Origin: Tolypothrix sp. PCC 7712
Lineage (GTDB): Bacteria; Cyanobacteriota; Cyanobacteriia; Cyanobacteriales; Nostocaceae
DNA: 64,000 nucleotides
Reading direction: 5' to 3'
NCBI RefSeq assembly: GCF_025860405.1
Contig: NZ_CP063785.1
Span: 5,953,390-6,017,389 of the forward strand
Shown: positions 9,048-21,600 of the stretch, piece after piece
How the letters are laid out: each line of letters starts with the position of its first letter
Position numbering within the stretch: position 1 is the stretch's first letter
Program-made: the position numbers and the translations under genes
The notes under the pieces: generated by a model
What the model saw: the letters and a program-made list of their open reading frames with translations, nothing else
Told to the model about the DNA's origin: nothing
The model's database searches: none

Positions 9048-9605
9048 ATGGTAATGCATATGCAAAAGCGCGTTAAAAGCCGATTTCTATTTTGCGATCG
9101 CTGGTTTGATCGCCATGCCATTGTTCGCAACATGGAGGCTTTTCAAGACTTAATTGTTATAGTTTTATGTTTAGGTTTATTTGCTGTCATGTTACTGCAA
9201 TTGTGGGGGATATTGATTGCCATTACACAGCAATTAGATTACAAAATAGTGACAGCCAAAATACTATTCATCCTGATTTTGGTAGAATTATTTCGGCTGC
9301 TCATGGTTTACTTACAAGAGCATAGTATTGCTGTTGGTGTAGCAGTCGAAGTCACAATTGTATCAGTTCTGCGAGAAGTAGTGGTTCACGGTGCCTTAGA
9401 AATTTCTTCAATTCAAACAGCAGCAATTTGCGGCTTATTATTCATTTTGGGTGCCTTATTAATAGTCTGTGCAAAAACACCACACATGGATTGCATGAGT
9501 GCTAACACAAAATTTTGCCCTATTGTCTATCAAGGAAGTAGGGAAAAGCAAAATCTAGAATTTCAATACTCACGCCGATGTGATGAAAATAAGCCTTTAG
9601 TATAG
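9048..9605 (+). CDS. PsiE-family (phosphate-starvation-inducible E) membrane protein
   Basis: This 185-residue protein has a basic N-terminus (RVKSRF, FDRWFDRH-like context) and four hydrophobic segments at about 40-60, 70-90, 100-120 and 130-150, with the VELFRLLMVYLQEH and VSVLREVVVHG motifs characteristic of the PsiE family. It is an inner-membrane protein. The PsiE role is not well defined biochemically; the family was named from phosphate-starvation induction. A Pho box was not identified upstream. The polar, Cys-containing C-terminus beyond residue 150 extends past the usual family core. The start at 9048 is kept because PsiE proteins carry an N-terminal helix before the first membrane segment. 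Confidence 0.7.
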   Translation: MVMHMQKRVKSRFLFCDRWFDRHAIVRNMEAFQDLIVIVLCLGLFAVMLLQLWGILIAITQQLDYKIVTAKILFILILVELFRLLMVYLQEHSIAVGVAVEVTIVSVLREVVVHGALEISSIQTAAICGLLFILGALLIVCAKTPHMDCMSANTKFCPIVYQGSREKQNLEFQYSRRCDENKPLV

Positions 9606-9782
9606 GGGTTTGGTGTTTGTCATTTGGTAATAGGTAATTGGTAATTGGTGTTTGTCATTAATTATTTCTCCCTCATCCCCCTCATCTTCCTCATCTCCCA
9701 ATCCCCATCTACGCTTCTGGGAAGATGAAGCCTCCTTTAACGGTAGGTAGAAATTAGTTAAGAACCTAAAGGAGGGTATTTT

Positions 9783-10022
9783 ATGACTACAGGTAACGGA
9801 CAATCTCAACAACCGATTAGCAACCTGGAGTATGATTTTGTGACTGTGCTGCACAATAAAGCAGAAGCAGTTAAGGCTTACGATGTATACATTAAAGACG
9901 CGCAGGAAGCTAACTCTCAGCCCTGCGTAGAGTTATTCCAAAAATTGCGGCAGTCTGATGTTGAGCAAGCTCAAGAAATCCGCAATCATTTGCAACAAGT
10001 AATGCAGCACGGCAAAATGTAA
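9783..10022 (+). CDS. Small conserved helical protein, 79 aa
   Basis: TAAAGGAGG lies just upstream, a strong ribosome-binding site for the ATG at 9783. The product is soluble and helical, with NLEYDFVTVLHNKAEAVKAY, VELFQKLRQSDVEQAQEI and HLQQVMQ. This resembles short cyanobacterial ferritin-like or helical-bundle stress proteins, but I cannot name the family with confidence. It has no close operon partner: simple repeats lie upstream and a hairpin and MITE downstream. Strong translation signals and small size suggest an abundant protein. Confidence 0.7.
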   Translation: MTTGNGQSQQPISNLEYDFVTVLHNKAEAVKAYDVYIKDAQEANSQPCVELFQKLRQSDVEQAQEIRNHLQQVMQHGKM

Positions 10023-10119
10023 TTCATTTGGGGCATAGGGGATAGGGCATGGGGCATGGGAAAGAATAAAAATACCCTGTCCCAAGTCGGCTTTCCTGCA
10101 TTCTCTAATTAATAGACAG

Positions 10120-10161
10120 CAAGCCGCAGGCGTATCAACTATGCTGATTCCCTGCGGCTTG
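10120..10161. terminator. Perfect 11-bp stem hairpin, probable terminator
   Basis: CAAGCCGCAGG (10120-10130) pairs with CCTGCGGCTTG (10151-10161) around a 20-base loop, about 100 bases after the small helical-protein gene. No clear T-run follows, so it could instead be a repeat-type hairpin. Confidence 0.45.
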
Positions 10162-10274
10162 TTGCACTTATTGCACCGTCAAATCTCAAGCTTGGGCTAA
10201 TTGTTCTCAGCTAAACCAAATCTAGTTTGCATAATCTGAAATTGTATATTTATTGTGGGGTGGGCATCTTGCTA

Positions 10275-10453
10275 TTTAAGCTAAAAGCGATATAGGGCGG
10301 GCGTTGTACAAATACCTCGCGCCCTCATCCCCTAACCCCTTCTCCCGCAGGAGAAGGGGAACTAAATCTCTTGCTCCCTTCTCCCTGTGGGAGAGGGGCT
10401 GGGGGTGAGGGCGAAACCTTCCAACCAAGAGGGTTTCACGTTAAGTTGACACC
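10275..10453 (+). repeat. MITE-like interspersed repeat, copy B
   Basis: This copy shares TTAAGCTAAAAGCGATAT, CGGGCGTTGTACAAATACC, the paired C-rich/G-rich hairpin blocks and the right end GTTAAGTTGACACC with the copy at 37326-37513. The outermost left end is diverged. GGCATCTTGC occurs on both sides (about 10263 and 10457), a possible target-site duplication. It lies just upstream of the broken CHAT gene, so an insertion here could have contributed to the decay. Confidence 0.75.
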
Positions 10454-10612
10454 ACTGGCATCTTGCCGCCCAATATATGCAAGTTAAATGTGGAACAGCT
10501 TACAACCGAAGTGTCACAAATCAGGTGCAACTATTAGTCTGCCAACCCAAAAATGTGAGGTGGAGATTGGGGAAAGGTTAAAGGGAAAAGGGTAAGGGAC
10601 AAAAAATTCAAA

Positions 10613-11104
10613 ACCCAAGCAATTATCGGTAACAAAGCCACAGAAACATCAATGGTCAAGCAAATGAACCAAGCCAAAATCATTCATTTTGCTACCCACG
10701 GCTTACTTGATGATTTTAAAGGATTGGGCGTACCAGGTGCGATCGCTCTGGCTCCTACTCGTCAGGATGATGGTTTACTGACATCCGGTGAAATTTTGGA
10801 TATGAAACTCAACGCCGACTTGGTTGTACTGAGCGCTTGCAACACTGGAGGTGGTAACATTACAGGCGATGGTGTGATTGGTTTATCACGTTCTCTCATT
10901 ACCGCCGGGGTCAAGAGTGTAATTGTTTCGCTGTGGTCTGTATCAGATACTTCTACCGCCTTTTTGATGACTGAGTTTTATCGTCATTTACAACACAATC
11001 CCGATAAAGCTGCGGCGCTGCGAGAAGCAATGCTCGCAACCAGACAAAAGTATAGTAATCCAATTGATTGGGCTGCATTTACTCTAATTGGGGAAGCAAA
11101 GTGA
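10613..11104 (+). pseudogene. 5'-truncated CHAT-domain protease gene
   Basis: The frame carries the C-terminal part of a CHAT (caspase-HetF-associated) domain, with HFATHG and LSACNTGGG supplying the catalytic His and Cys. Coding similarity continues in frame upstream of the first ATG (10652): TQAIIGNKATETS followed by MVKQMNQAKII matches the usual CHAT lead-in, which shows that the gene has lost its beginning. Cyanobacterial CHAT proteins are usually several hundred residues long with TPRs before the protease; here about 165 residues remain, and simple repeats and a MITE lie where the rest should be. The dyad is intact, so a short product from ATG 10652 cannot be excluded. Confidence 0.7.
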
Positions 11105-11308
11105 AACAATTTTAGATTTTGCGGAAAGTTGCAAGGAGGGTTTCCCTCCGTAGCAAACTTTTCAAGACGGATTTTGGATTTGTTTCATACTGGAATACTT
11201 CTTTCTTGTCCCGCTAATTTATGCAATTTTTCCCTCTAAAATTCACGATTATGTGAAGTAAAGAAAAATTTCAACCAAAGCATTGATTACCAAATACCCT
11301 AAAATATC

Positions 11309-11809
11309 ATGAAAAGTATTTTAAAATTGGCGATTTTGTCTTTTGCCAGCTTTGCTGTATCTATGCAAATTGTGTCGGCTCAAACCCCCAAAACCACAGG
11401 TGATGCGCGCATCAAAGATATTTTAGATAAGCTAGGGGCTAAATATGAGTTACTGCCTGATGGTGATTTTAAATTATTAATACAAACCGAAAATAAACGC
11501 AACCAAGTAGTATTTATTGAATCCAGAACAGAAAAACTCGGCAACTTAGAAATTCGTTATATTTCATCTCCAGGATATGTAACTAAGGGAGCGATTCCCA
11601 GCGAAATTGCTAACAAGCTACTAGAAAATAGCGGTTTAAACAAAATAGCTGCTTGGCAAGTTTTGACTAAAGAGCAAACTCACATGGCTATATTTACTGC
11701 CAAGATAGCAGCCAATAGTGAGGCGGAAACTTTGAAAAATACGCTTTTAGCTGTGGGCTATGGTGCAGATGCAATTGAAAAAGAGTTGACAGGTAAGGAT
11801 GAATTTTGA
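11309..11809 (+). CDS. Secreted YbjN-like hypothetical protein, 166 aa
   Basis: The N-terminus MKSILKLAILSFASFAVSM with IVSA then QTPK is a clear Sec signal peptide, giving a periplasmic or secreted protein of about 140 residues. The mature part (KLGAKYELLPDGDFKLLI, VVFIESRTEKLGNLEIRYIS, then helices ending AEKLK-type and AIEKELTG) resembles the YbjN/type-III-chaperone-like alpha-beta fold, which is inferred from pattern only. It stands alone and is followed by a strong hairpin terminator. No function is assigned. Confidence 0.7.
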   Translation: MKSILKLAILSFASFAVSMQIVSAQTPKTTGDARIKDILDKLGAKYELLPDGDFKLLIQTENKRNQVVFIESRTEKLGNLEIRYISSPGYVTKGAIPSEIANKLLENSGLNKIAAWQVLTKEQTHMAIFTAKIAANSEAETLKNTLLAVGYGADAIEKELTGKDEF

Positions 11810-11837
11810 ATCACAAAGGAACAGGGACTGGCAAATG

Positions 11838-11869
11838 AAAAACTCCACCCACAAGGGGGTGGAGTTTTT
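11838..11869. terminator. Rho-independent-type bidirectional terminator
   Basis: AAAAACTCCACCC (11838-11850) pairs with GGGTGGAGTTTTT (11857-11869) around a 6-base loop. This gives a GC-rich stem with an A-run before it and a T-run after it, 30 bases past the secreted-protein gene. Confidence 0.85.
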
Positions 11870-11929
11870 GGGCATTGGGAATTGGGCATGGGGGAGGCAG
11901 TGCTGTCTTGGGGTCTCTCCAAGTGCATT

Positions 11930-12011
11930 GGTATCAACTTAAGCTAAAAGTGATATAGTGCGGGCGTTGTACAAATACCTCGCACCCTCATCCCCTAACC
12001 CCTTCTCCCCC
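11930..12011 (+). repeat. MITE-like interspersed repeat, truncated copy C
   Basis: Only the left half is present: GGTATCAACTTAAGCTAAAAG, then CGGGCGTTGTACAAATACC and CCTCATCCCCTAACCCCTTC. It stops abruptly at about 12011 where copies B and D continue into the G-rich arm. Confidence 0.75.
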
Positions 12012-12674
12012 ATATGTATTCTTGTTTAAAACGTATAAATACTTATACATGTTGTATATTTATTGCATTCGGATATGTCTATACTGGAGAAGAAATCATC
12101 CAAATTTTATGAAAATTTTCAACAACGCAAATTTAACAAACCCCGTTGGGGTTGGGGGCTGGGGAACTCCGCCCCCACAACCCCAGGGAGTAGGGATTAG
12201 GGGCAATGAGGATTTGGAGAATGTAGACGCGAAGCCGTGAGCGATTCTGGTGGACGGGTTCCCCAACATAAATGAACTGTAGCGTATCCGAAGGATTCAC
12301 CCATTCGCATTAGCATCTCTGAAACAGAAGGGCTTCCTGTAGGGTGGGAGATGAGGTGACAAAAGGAAATAATCATTACCAATTACCCATTACCCATTCC
12401 CATAATTAAAGATTTTCTTCACAAAAAAAATGCAAACTTTTAAGCGCATTAGCTGATTGCTGTAATTTTGAACCATGCCACAATACAGGTGTTATTGAGC
12501 GCACAATCTATTGTCTCCTGCTCATAAATCTATTAATGAAAAAAACTTCTGCTTCTTTTCACTTGAACTATAGATTAATCTCTAACCTATCTATATGTTA
12601 AGTAAGGTTTTTAACTTGATGGATATGGAGGTACAATCGCTTGTGAAACGCGATCGCGTTAACAATTGTGCTGT
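12012..12674. other. Intergenic region, no gene seen
   Basis: About 660 bases without a supportable gene. They hold G-rich/C-rich repeat fragments (12140-12200), a GGTGGACGGGTTCCCC fragment also seen near 28348, a TACCAATTACCCATTACCC simple repeat at 12377, and an AT-rich stretch leading to a HIP1 site (12650-12658) just before the giant kinase. A promoter for that kinase must lie here, but I could not place it convincingly. Confidence 0.6.
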
Positions 12675-15600
12675 ATGAGTCACCCCTCCCTACTAACTAT
12701 TTTGCTGATTGACGATTGTGCTGAAGATCGGGTGACTTACCGTCGCTTTTTGCAGCACGATAGCCGCTATATTTATCGCATTTTAGAGTTTGATACAGCA
12801 ACCGCAGCAATGAACTGGTGCCACTACGAGACCCCAGATGTGGTTTTGCTAGATTTTGCGTTGCCTAATGGTGATGGCTTGGACTTTATTCGGCAGTTTA
12901 GAGAACATCTGAGAAATACGCAATCGGCTGTGATTATGGTGACTGGGCAAGGAGATGAAACTATTGCTGTACAAGCAATGAAAAATGGTGCCCAGGATTA
13001 TTTACTCAAAAGCCAGCTGACAGCGACAATTTTGCACAGCGCCATTCATTATGCAGTAGAGCAGGTGCGCTTATTACGGCAATTAGAACAAAGTCGAGAG
13101 CAACAACACTTAGTTGCAGCAATTGCTTTAAGAATTCGCCAGTCTTTGAAACTAGAAGAAATATTGCGGATTACAGCTAAAGAAGTGCGCCAGTTTCTGA
13201 AGGCAGATCGGGTATTAGTTTATCAATTTCAGCCGGATATGAGTGGCGTTGTGGTAGCGGAATCAGTGCTTCCTGGTTGGACGGTTTCTTTAGGGGCAAA
13301 AATTCAAGATACTTGCTTTCAAGAAGGAGCAAGAGATAAATATTACCAAGGAAAAAAACGAGCGATCAATAATATTTATCAAGCGGGTTTAACAGATTGT
13401 TATTTACAGCTATTAGAACAATTTGAAGTCAAAGCCAATTTAGCAGTTCCCATTTTGGTAAAGGATAGTTTATGGGGATTATTAATTGCTCACCAATGTT
13501 CTAGAACGCGCAATTGGGAAGCGATGGAACTAGAGTTGCTGGATCAGCTAGGGGTGCAATTATCACTGGCAATTCAGCAAGCAAATGCCTATGAGCAACT
13601 GCAGACAGAACTAAAAGAACGAAAATCAATAGAAGCGGCACTGCAAGCTAGCGAAGAAAAGCTGAAACTGACCCTAGATTTTGCTCATATTGGCTATTGG
13701 GAGCGGAACTTTATTACCGATGAAATATTTGCTAGCGACAATGCCATTCGCTGTTTTGGCTATGAAAGAAAGAGCATCAAAGTTACTAATGAAGAGTGGT
13801 TGAACTCGATTCATCCTGAGGATCAAGAATGGGTACAACAACAATTACAGCAAGCGATCGCCAACAAAACAGATTATGTTGTGGAATATCGAGTAGTATG
13901 GGCAGATCACAGCATTCACTGGATATCATCAAGCGGCAGGGCAGTTTACGACAATAACGGACTTCCATTAGTGATGCTGGGCGTATTGATAGATATCAGC
14001 GATCGCAAACAAGCTGAAGAAAAACTCCGAGAAAGTGAAGAACGCTTCCGCAGCACCTTTGAGCAAGCCGCAGTAGGAATTAGCCATGTATCGCTGAGTG
14101 GGGAATTTATCCGCCTTAACCAAAAGTTTTGTGACATTACCGGCTATCCTCCCACTGAACTCCAAAAATTAACCTTTCAGGATATTACCTATCCAGATGA
14201 TGTCGTAGCTGGGTTACAGCAGAGTCAGAGGCTAATCACAGGAGAAATTCAGACTTTTTCTCTAGAAAAGCGGTATATTCGCCAGGATGGCGCGATTGTC
14301 TGGGCGAATTTGACTTGTTCTCTAGTACGCGATCGCTTAGGCGCACCGAAATATTTCATTTCTGTGATTGAAGATATCTCCCAGCGCAAGCAAATGGAAG
14401 CGGAACTTCAGCAGCATCAGGAGCGGTTGAATATGGCTCTGGAAGTTGCTGATATGGGTAACTGGGACTGGAATATTACTACAGGAGAAATTTATTGGTC
14501 ACCTAACCTGGAACGACTATTTGGTATGGTTCCTGGAACTTTCAACGGGAATTATGAAACCGTTGTATCCATGATGCACCCAGAGGATCAAGAATCTGTT
14601 TTACAAGCAATTAATGCTGCTGTCTCTCAAAAACAAGAATATAACATCGAATTTCGCTTTATCAAACCTGATGGTACAGCACGCTGGGCACTTGGAAAAG
14701 GAAAGGTTTTTTATGACGAGCAAGGTAATCCTACTCGGATAATGGGTATTGATTTAGACATTACTGAACGTAAGCAAGCGGAAGCAATCATCAAGGAAAG
14801 TGAAGAAAGATTCCGCCACATAGCAGATAGCAGCCCTGTCCTGATTTGGTTGTCGGGAATTGACAAATTATGCCATTATTTCAATAGTAGTTGGTTAGAA
14901 TTTACTGGCAGAACCTTAGAACAAGAACTGGGTAATGGTTGGTTAGAAAGATTACACCCAGATGATTATCAAAATTGCCTAGACTCTTATATCAATGCCT
15001 TTGATAGCCGCCAAGACTTCCAAATTGAATATCGGCTGCAACGCTTTGATGGTGAATATCGTTGGATTTTGGATACAGGAGTCCCCCGATTTACCAGTGA
15101 AGGTGAATTTTTAGGTTATATGGGTTCCTGCATTGATATTAGCGATCGCATTCTGGCAGAACAGGCATTACAACAGCTCAATCAAGAACTCGAAGCCAGA
15201 GTAGAACAACGTACCGCCGCTTTAAAAGAAAGCGAAGAACGCTGGCAATTAGCGCTCAAAGGCAGCAATGATGGTATTTGGGATTGGAACCTCAAGACTA
15301 ATGAGGTGTTCTTCTCAACGCGCTGGAAAGAAATGCAGGGCTTTAGCGAGGATGAAATAGATGCCAATATTGAAGAATGGTGGAGCAGAATTCATCCTGA
15401 TGATTATGAACGCTTCATAACAGCATTGAATGAGCATTTTAACCAAAAAACGCCATTTTTCTGTGAAGAATGCCGAGTAAAGCACAAAAATAGCTCTTAC
15501 ATTTGGGTATTAAATCGGGGTCAGGCTTTGTGGGATGAATCGGGTAATGTCATTCGCATGAGTGGTGCGACAAAGGATATTACCGAACGCAAACAAGCAG

Positions 15601-18600
15601 AAACCGAGTTGTTAGCTCTGAGCAGTCTGCAACAGGCAATTTTAGATGGCTCTGATTATGCGATTATTTCCGTCAATTCTCAGGGCACGATCCAAACCTT
15701 TAATGCTGGTGCCCAAAAGATGTTGGGCTATACACTAGAAGAAGCGATTAATTACACTCCAGAACTGTTTCATGATTTGGCAGAAATTCAGCAACGCTTA
15801 GAAATTTTTGCCAGAGAATTAGGCAGGCCCAGCTTGTCAAGACCAGAATTTTTCACCCTTAAAACCCAAGATGGCACTTACGAAGAAGAATGGACATACA
15901 TTCGCAAAAATGGCGATCGCTTTCCAGTTTTAGTATCAGTGACCTGTCTGCGTAACCCAGATGGTGAAATTTGGGGATTTCTTGCCATTGCCAAAGATAT
16001 TACCCAACAAAAACAGATGGAAGCAGAACTCAAAAAAAATGCCGCCCATCTTGCTACTGCCCAGCAAATTGCCCGTCTGGGTAGTTGGGAATTTGACTTT
16101 CAAACCCAACAGATCTATTGGTCGGCAGAAAGCTTTGAGATTTATGGACGTGATCCTCAGTCTGGGATGCCAACCTACGCAGAATTACGCCAGTCAATTC
16201 ATCCAGATGATCTCGCTCGCCATGATGATGTGGTAGAGCAAGCCAGTCAGCAGGGTAAATCTTACGAGCTAGAATATCGCTTTTATCGCGCTGATGGCAG
16301 TTTACGCTATGCACTAGTACGAGGCGAAGTCATCTTGGATGCTCGAGGCGAGCCAAAACAGTTTATTGGCACAGTTCAGGATATTACCGATCGCAAACTG
16401 GCAGAAGAACAACTACGCAACCTTAGCGATCGCTTGTCTTTGGCCCTGCAATCAGGTGCGATCGCTACCTGGGATTGGGATATCATCCACAACCAAAACC
16501 ACTGGGATGAGCGGATGTATAAACTGTATGGTATTGTGCCAGGGTCTGAAGGTTGGGCACTGTATCAAGATTGGTTAAATGTCATACATCCAGACGATCG
16601 CGCCCAAGCCGAAGCTAACGCCCAAGCTGCACTGCGGGGAGAGAAAGAATTTAATATAGAATTTCGCGCTATTCATCCAGATGGCAGCATCCGCCATATC
16701 AAAGCTGCTGCCATAGTCCAACGCAACCAGCAAGGTGAAGTACAACGGGCAGTAGGAATTAACTATGACATCACAGAGCTTAAACAAATAGAAGCAGCTC
16801 TACGTGAGAGCGAAAGCCGCTATGCAACCTTAGCAGAAGCATCACCAGTAGCTATTTTCCGGATTGATGCACAAGGCAATTGCGTTTACATGAATGAACG
16901 CTGGAGCGAGATGACTGGTAGAGCAACTGCATCGGCATTAGGAACGGGATGGTTAGATGCAGTGCATCCCGAAGACCGCGAATATATGCTCATGCACAGG
17001 TCGCAATCATTATCAAAAACCCCAAGATTGATTCGCAACGAAGGCAGACATTTACTTCCAGATGGTACAGTTACCTGGTTTTACGCCCAGTTAGTACCCG
17101 AAACTAATGCTGATGGCAACTTAATTGGGTATATCGGCACACTTACAGATATTACCAGTCGCAAACAAATAGAAGCCGCCCTTTGGGAAAGTGAACGCCG
17201 CTACGCGAGCTTGGCAGAAGCCTCACCAGTAGCTATCTTCCGAATAGATGGGGCTGGGCAGTGTATTTATGTTAACGAGCGCTGGAGTGAAATGACAGGC
17301 AGACCCGCTGAGGAAGCAATGGGTTACAAATGGTTAAATGCTATCTATCCTGAAGACCGCGATCGCTTTCTGGATCATATGTGTAATTTATCTGAACCAC
17401 AAAGATTACGGCAGGATGAAGGTAGGCATTTACTTCCAGATGGCAGCATTGCCTGGTTTTACGTCCAAGTCCTCACCGAAACTGACCCAGAAGGTAACAT
17501 CATTGGTTACGTCGGTACTTTAACAGATATCAATGCACGTAAAGAAGCAGAAATTGCCCTGCAAGAAAGTGAACGCCGCTATGCCACCTTAGCACAAGCT
17601 GCCCCGGTCGCGATTTTCCGCTTTGATACAACGGGGAATTGCACTTATGTCAATGATCGCTGGAGCGAGATGACAGGCAGACCAGTAGAAGATGCGATGG
17701 GGTTAAATTGGCTACAAGCTATTCACCCAGAAGACCGCGATCGCGCATGGCAAAAATGGTATCAATGGTCACAAACATCTCAGCTAGGAGAAATCTACCG
17801 TAGTGAAGGCAGACATCTGCAACCTGATGGCACTATTACCTGGTATTACTGCTATGTACTAGCGGAAACTAACTCCGAGGGTAGCATTATTGGTTACATT
17901 GGCACCTTGGCAGATATCACCGCGCGCAAAGCAGCAGAAATTGCCCTGCAAGAAAGTGAACGCCGCTATGCCAACTTAGCAGAAGCTTCTCCAGTAGCAA
18001 TTTACCAATTGGATGCAGAAGATAACTGCATCTATGTCAATGAGCGCTGGAGCGAGATGACAGGCAGACCAGCAGAAGATGCAATGGGCTTCAAATGGTT
18101 TGAATCTATCCACCCAGACGACCGCGATCGCTTAAAAAAGGAATGGGAGCAATGGTTAGGAACATATCAGCAAGGAGAGGTGTATCACAATGAAGGCAGA
18201 CATCTTTGGCCTGATGGTAAAATCACCTGGTTTGACTGCTATTTACTACCGGAAACTAACCCAGCAGGTACCATCATTGGTTACATTGGCACTTTAGTAG
18301 ATACCACTGATCGCAAAGCCACAGAAATTGCCCTGCAAGAAAGTGAGCGCCGCTACGCCAACTTAGCACAAGCTGCTCCAGTCGCAATTTTCCGCTTTGA
18401 TAATGAGATTAACTGCGTCTATGTCAACAATCGCTGGAGCCAGATCACTGGCAGACCAGCGGAGGCGGCAATGGGGCGACAATGGTTAGAAGCTATTCAT
18501 CCAGACGATCGCGATCGCATGGGCAAGGAATGGGCGCAATGGATGCAAACACATAAACCAGGAGAAATCTACAAACATCAAGGCAGACATATTTGGCCTG

Positions 18601-21600
18601 ATGGCAGGATCACCTGGTTTGACTCCTATGTCCTACCGGAAACTAACCAAGAAAGCAAAATTATTGGTTACATCGGTACCATCGTAGATATTACAGATCG
18701 CAAAGAAGCAGAAATTGCCTTACAAGAAAGTGAACGCCGCTATGCAACTTTGGCAGAGGCCGCACCAGTAGGCATTTATCGGTTTGATACCGAAGGTAAC
18801 TGTGTGTATGTCAATGAGATCTGGAGTGAGATGACAGGGAGACCTACACAGGAAGCATTAGGCAAAGGATGGATCAAAGCATTGCACCCAGACGACCGCG
18901 AGCAACTTTTAACGGCTACATCAACATCTTTGGCACAAAAAAGCAGGAAAATTAGTGAAGGTAGACATCTGAAACCCGATGGTAGCATTAGCTGGTTCTA
19001 TAGCCAAATGGTACCGGAAATTGATGCCAATGGTAATGTACTAGGTTATATTGGCACACTTACAGATATCACTGTTCGTAAGGAAGCAGAAATTGCCCTC
19101 AAAGAAAGCGAACGCCGCTATGCCACCTTAGCAGAAGCAGTGCCCGTGGGGATTATTCGATTTGATGCACAAGGTCATTGTATCTACGTCAACGAGCGCT
19201 GGAGCGAGATGACAGGACAGGCAATCACAGCAGCATTGGGAATGGGATACTTAGATGTCTTGCATCCTGAAGATCGCGATCAACTGTTGCTGGAATGGTC
19301 TCAATGGAGGCAATCACCTCAGCCCAGAAGACTTTTCCAAAGAGAAGGCAGGTATATTCGCCCAGATGGTAATATCAACTGGTTTTCTGGTTATGCATTA
19401 CCCGAAATCAATCCCGATGGTATCGTTGTGGGGTATGTTGGTACACTCACAGATATTACCGAACGCAAGCGCAATGAAGATAAACTGCGAAAACTCTCTG
19501 ATAGGCTAACCTTAGCACTGCAATCGGGAGGATTCGGCATTTGGGAATGGGATATCGTCAACGATGTCCTGTTTTGGGATGAGCGAATGTATGAACTTTA
19601 CGGTGTGCAACCTTCTGAGTTTGATGGAGTATATGAAACTTGGATGCAACGCATTCATCCAGAAGATCGCGCTGCATCTGAAGAACTAAGTGAGAGAGTA
19701 CGCCGAGGAGAGATGGAATATAATACGGAATTTCGTGTTGTTCATCCCGATGGCAGCATCCGCTATATTAAAGCCTACGCTCTGATTAAAAGAAATCAAC
19801 AGGGTGAGGCACTCAGAATGGTGGGTGTCAATTACGACATGACAGAACGTAAATTAGCGGAACTGGAACTTATCCGTAACCGAGACCTACGCGAAGTAAT
19901 TTATCATGAATCTACTGATGCCATCTTTCTCGTAGATCCGCAAACTCTGCTCACTATTGATTGTAATCGCCGGGCTGTAGAATTGTTTGCTGCTAACCAT
20001 AAAGGTAATTTGATTGGTATAGCCGGACACACGCTTCATCGCCAGCCCTTCTCAGAAGACGAACTAGCTGCTATTGCAGCGGAAATGGAGTCAAAAGGCT
20101 TCTGGAGCCGAGAAATTGAATATGTTAATTATCAAGGCGATTCCTTTTGGGGAAACATTGCTGCCAAGCCGATTACCGTAGCAGGACGGAGACTAAATTT
20201 AGTCCGGATCACAGATATTAGCGATCGCAAGCAAACCGAAGAAATACTAACAACATATACACGCGAGTTAGCAGATTTATACAACCATGCTCCTTGCGGT
20301 TACCATTCGCTTGATGTTGACGGTCGATTCGTCAACATCAACGATACAGAGCTGGAATGGTTGGGTTACAGCTATGAAGAAATTATTGGACAACACTTTA
20401 TTGACTATATTACAGAAGCCAGCCGCCCAGCATTTTTAGAAAACTATCCGCAATTTAAAGAACGCGGCTGGGTGAAAGACCTAGAATTTGACATGATTTG
20501 CAAAGATGGCACAATTTTACCAGTGCTGCTGAATGCAACTGCCGTCAAAGGTGAAGATGGTACTTTTATCTCCAGCCGTTCCAGCATTTTTGATATCCGC
20601 GATCGCAAACAAGCAGAACGAGAATTACAAGAATCCCGTACAATGCTGCGCTTGGTACTAGATACAATTCCCCAACGAGTATTTTGGAAAGATTGCGAAT
20701 CGCGTTATTTAGGCTGTAATCCTAGTTTCGCCAACGATTGTCAGCAAACTCCCGATGAAATTATTGGCAAGACAGACTTAGACTTAACTTGGTCAGAATT
20801 CGCACACCTCTACCAGGCAGATGATGCCTTTGTCATCAACACCAAAACTGCCAAACTCGGCTATGAAGAGCCGAATGTCAATCTCAATGGTGAGCAAGTA
20901 TGGTTGCGAACCAGTAAAGTACCGTTGACGAATAGTACAGGTGAAGTTATTGGAGTTCTAGGATCTTACGAAGATATTACTCAACGTAAACAAGCCGAAG
21001 AACAGCTACAGCATACAAATCAGCAGCTAGCACATGCTAACGTCGAATTAGCTCGTGCCACACGCTTGAAAGACGAATTTTTGGCAAATATGAGCCATGA
21101 ACTGCGAACCCCACTTAATGCTATTTTGGGAATGTCTGAGGGTTTGCAAGAAAGTGTATTTGGCGAAGTCAATGAACGACAAATTAAAGCCATCTCTACT
21201 ATCGAGCGCAGCGGCAAACATTTACTCGAACTGATCAATGACATTTTAGATTTATCTAAAATCGAATCTGGCAAACTAGAACTGCAACTGAGCGATGTTC
21301 CTGTCAGAACTCTGTGTGATGCTAGTATCAGCTTCATAAAACAGATGGCTTTGAAGAAAAATATCGGACTCAGTACTCGAATTGCCGACAATCTGGGCAA
21401 TATTTATGTAGATGATCGCCGTTTGCGTCAAGTCCTGATCAACCTCCTCAGCAACGCCATTAAATTCACTCCCGAAGGCGGTTCCGTCAGGTTAGAAATC
21501 TGCCTGGAAGAAGCAGGAGAGCAAAAGAACAGGAAAGCAGAGGTAGCTAATTCTCCCTCATCTTCCTCATCCCCCACATCCCCCTCATCCCCCACATCCC

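Noticed and set aside
9597-9854. 85-codon minus-strand frame overlapping the small helical-protein gene
   Set aside because: It is antisense to a gene with a strong ribosome-binding site and includes simple-repeat sequence.
12022-12382. Two short opposing frames before the giant kinase
   Set aside because: Composition follows C-rich/G-rich repeats. There is no ribosome-binding site and no recognisable domain.
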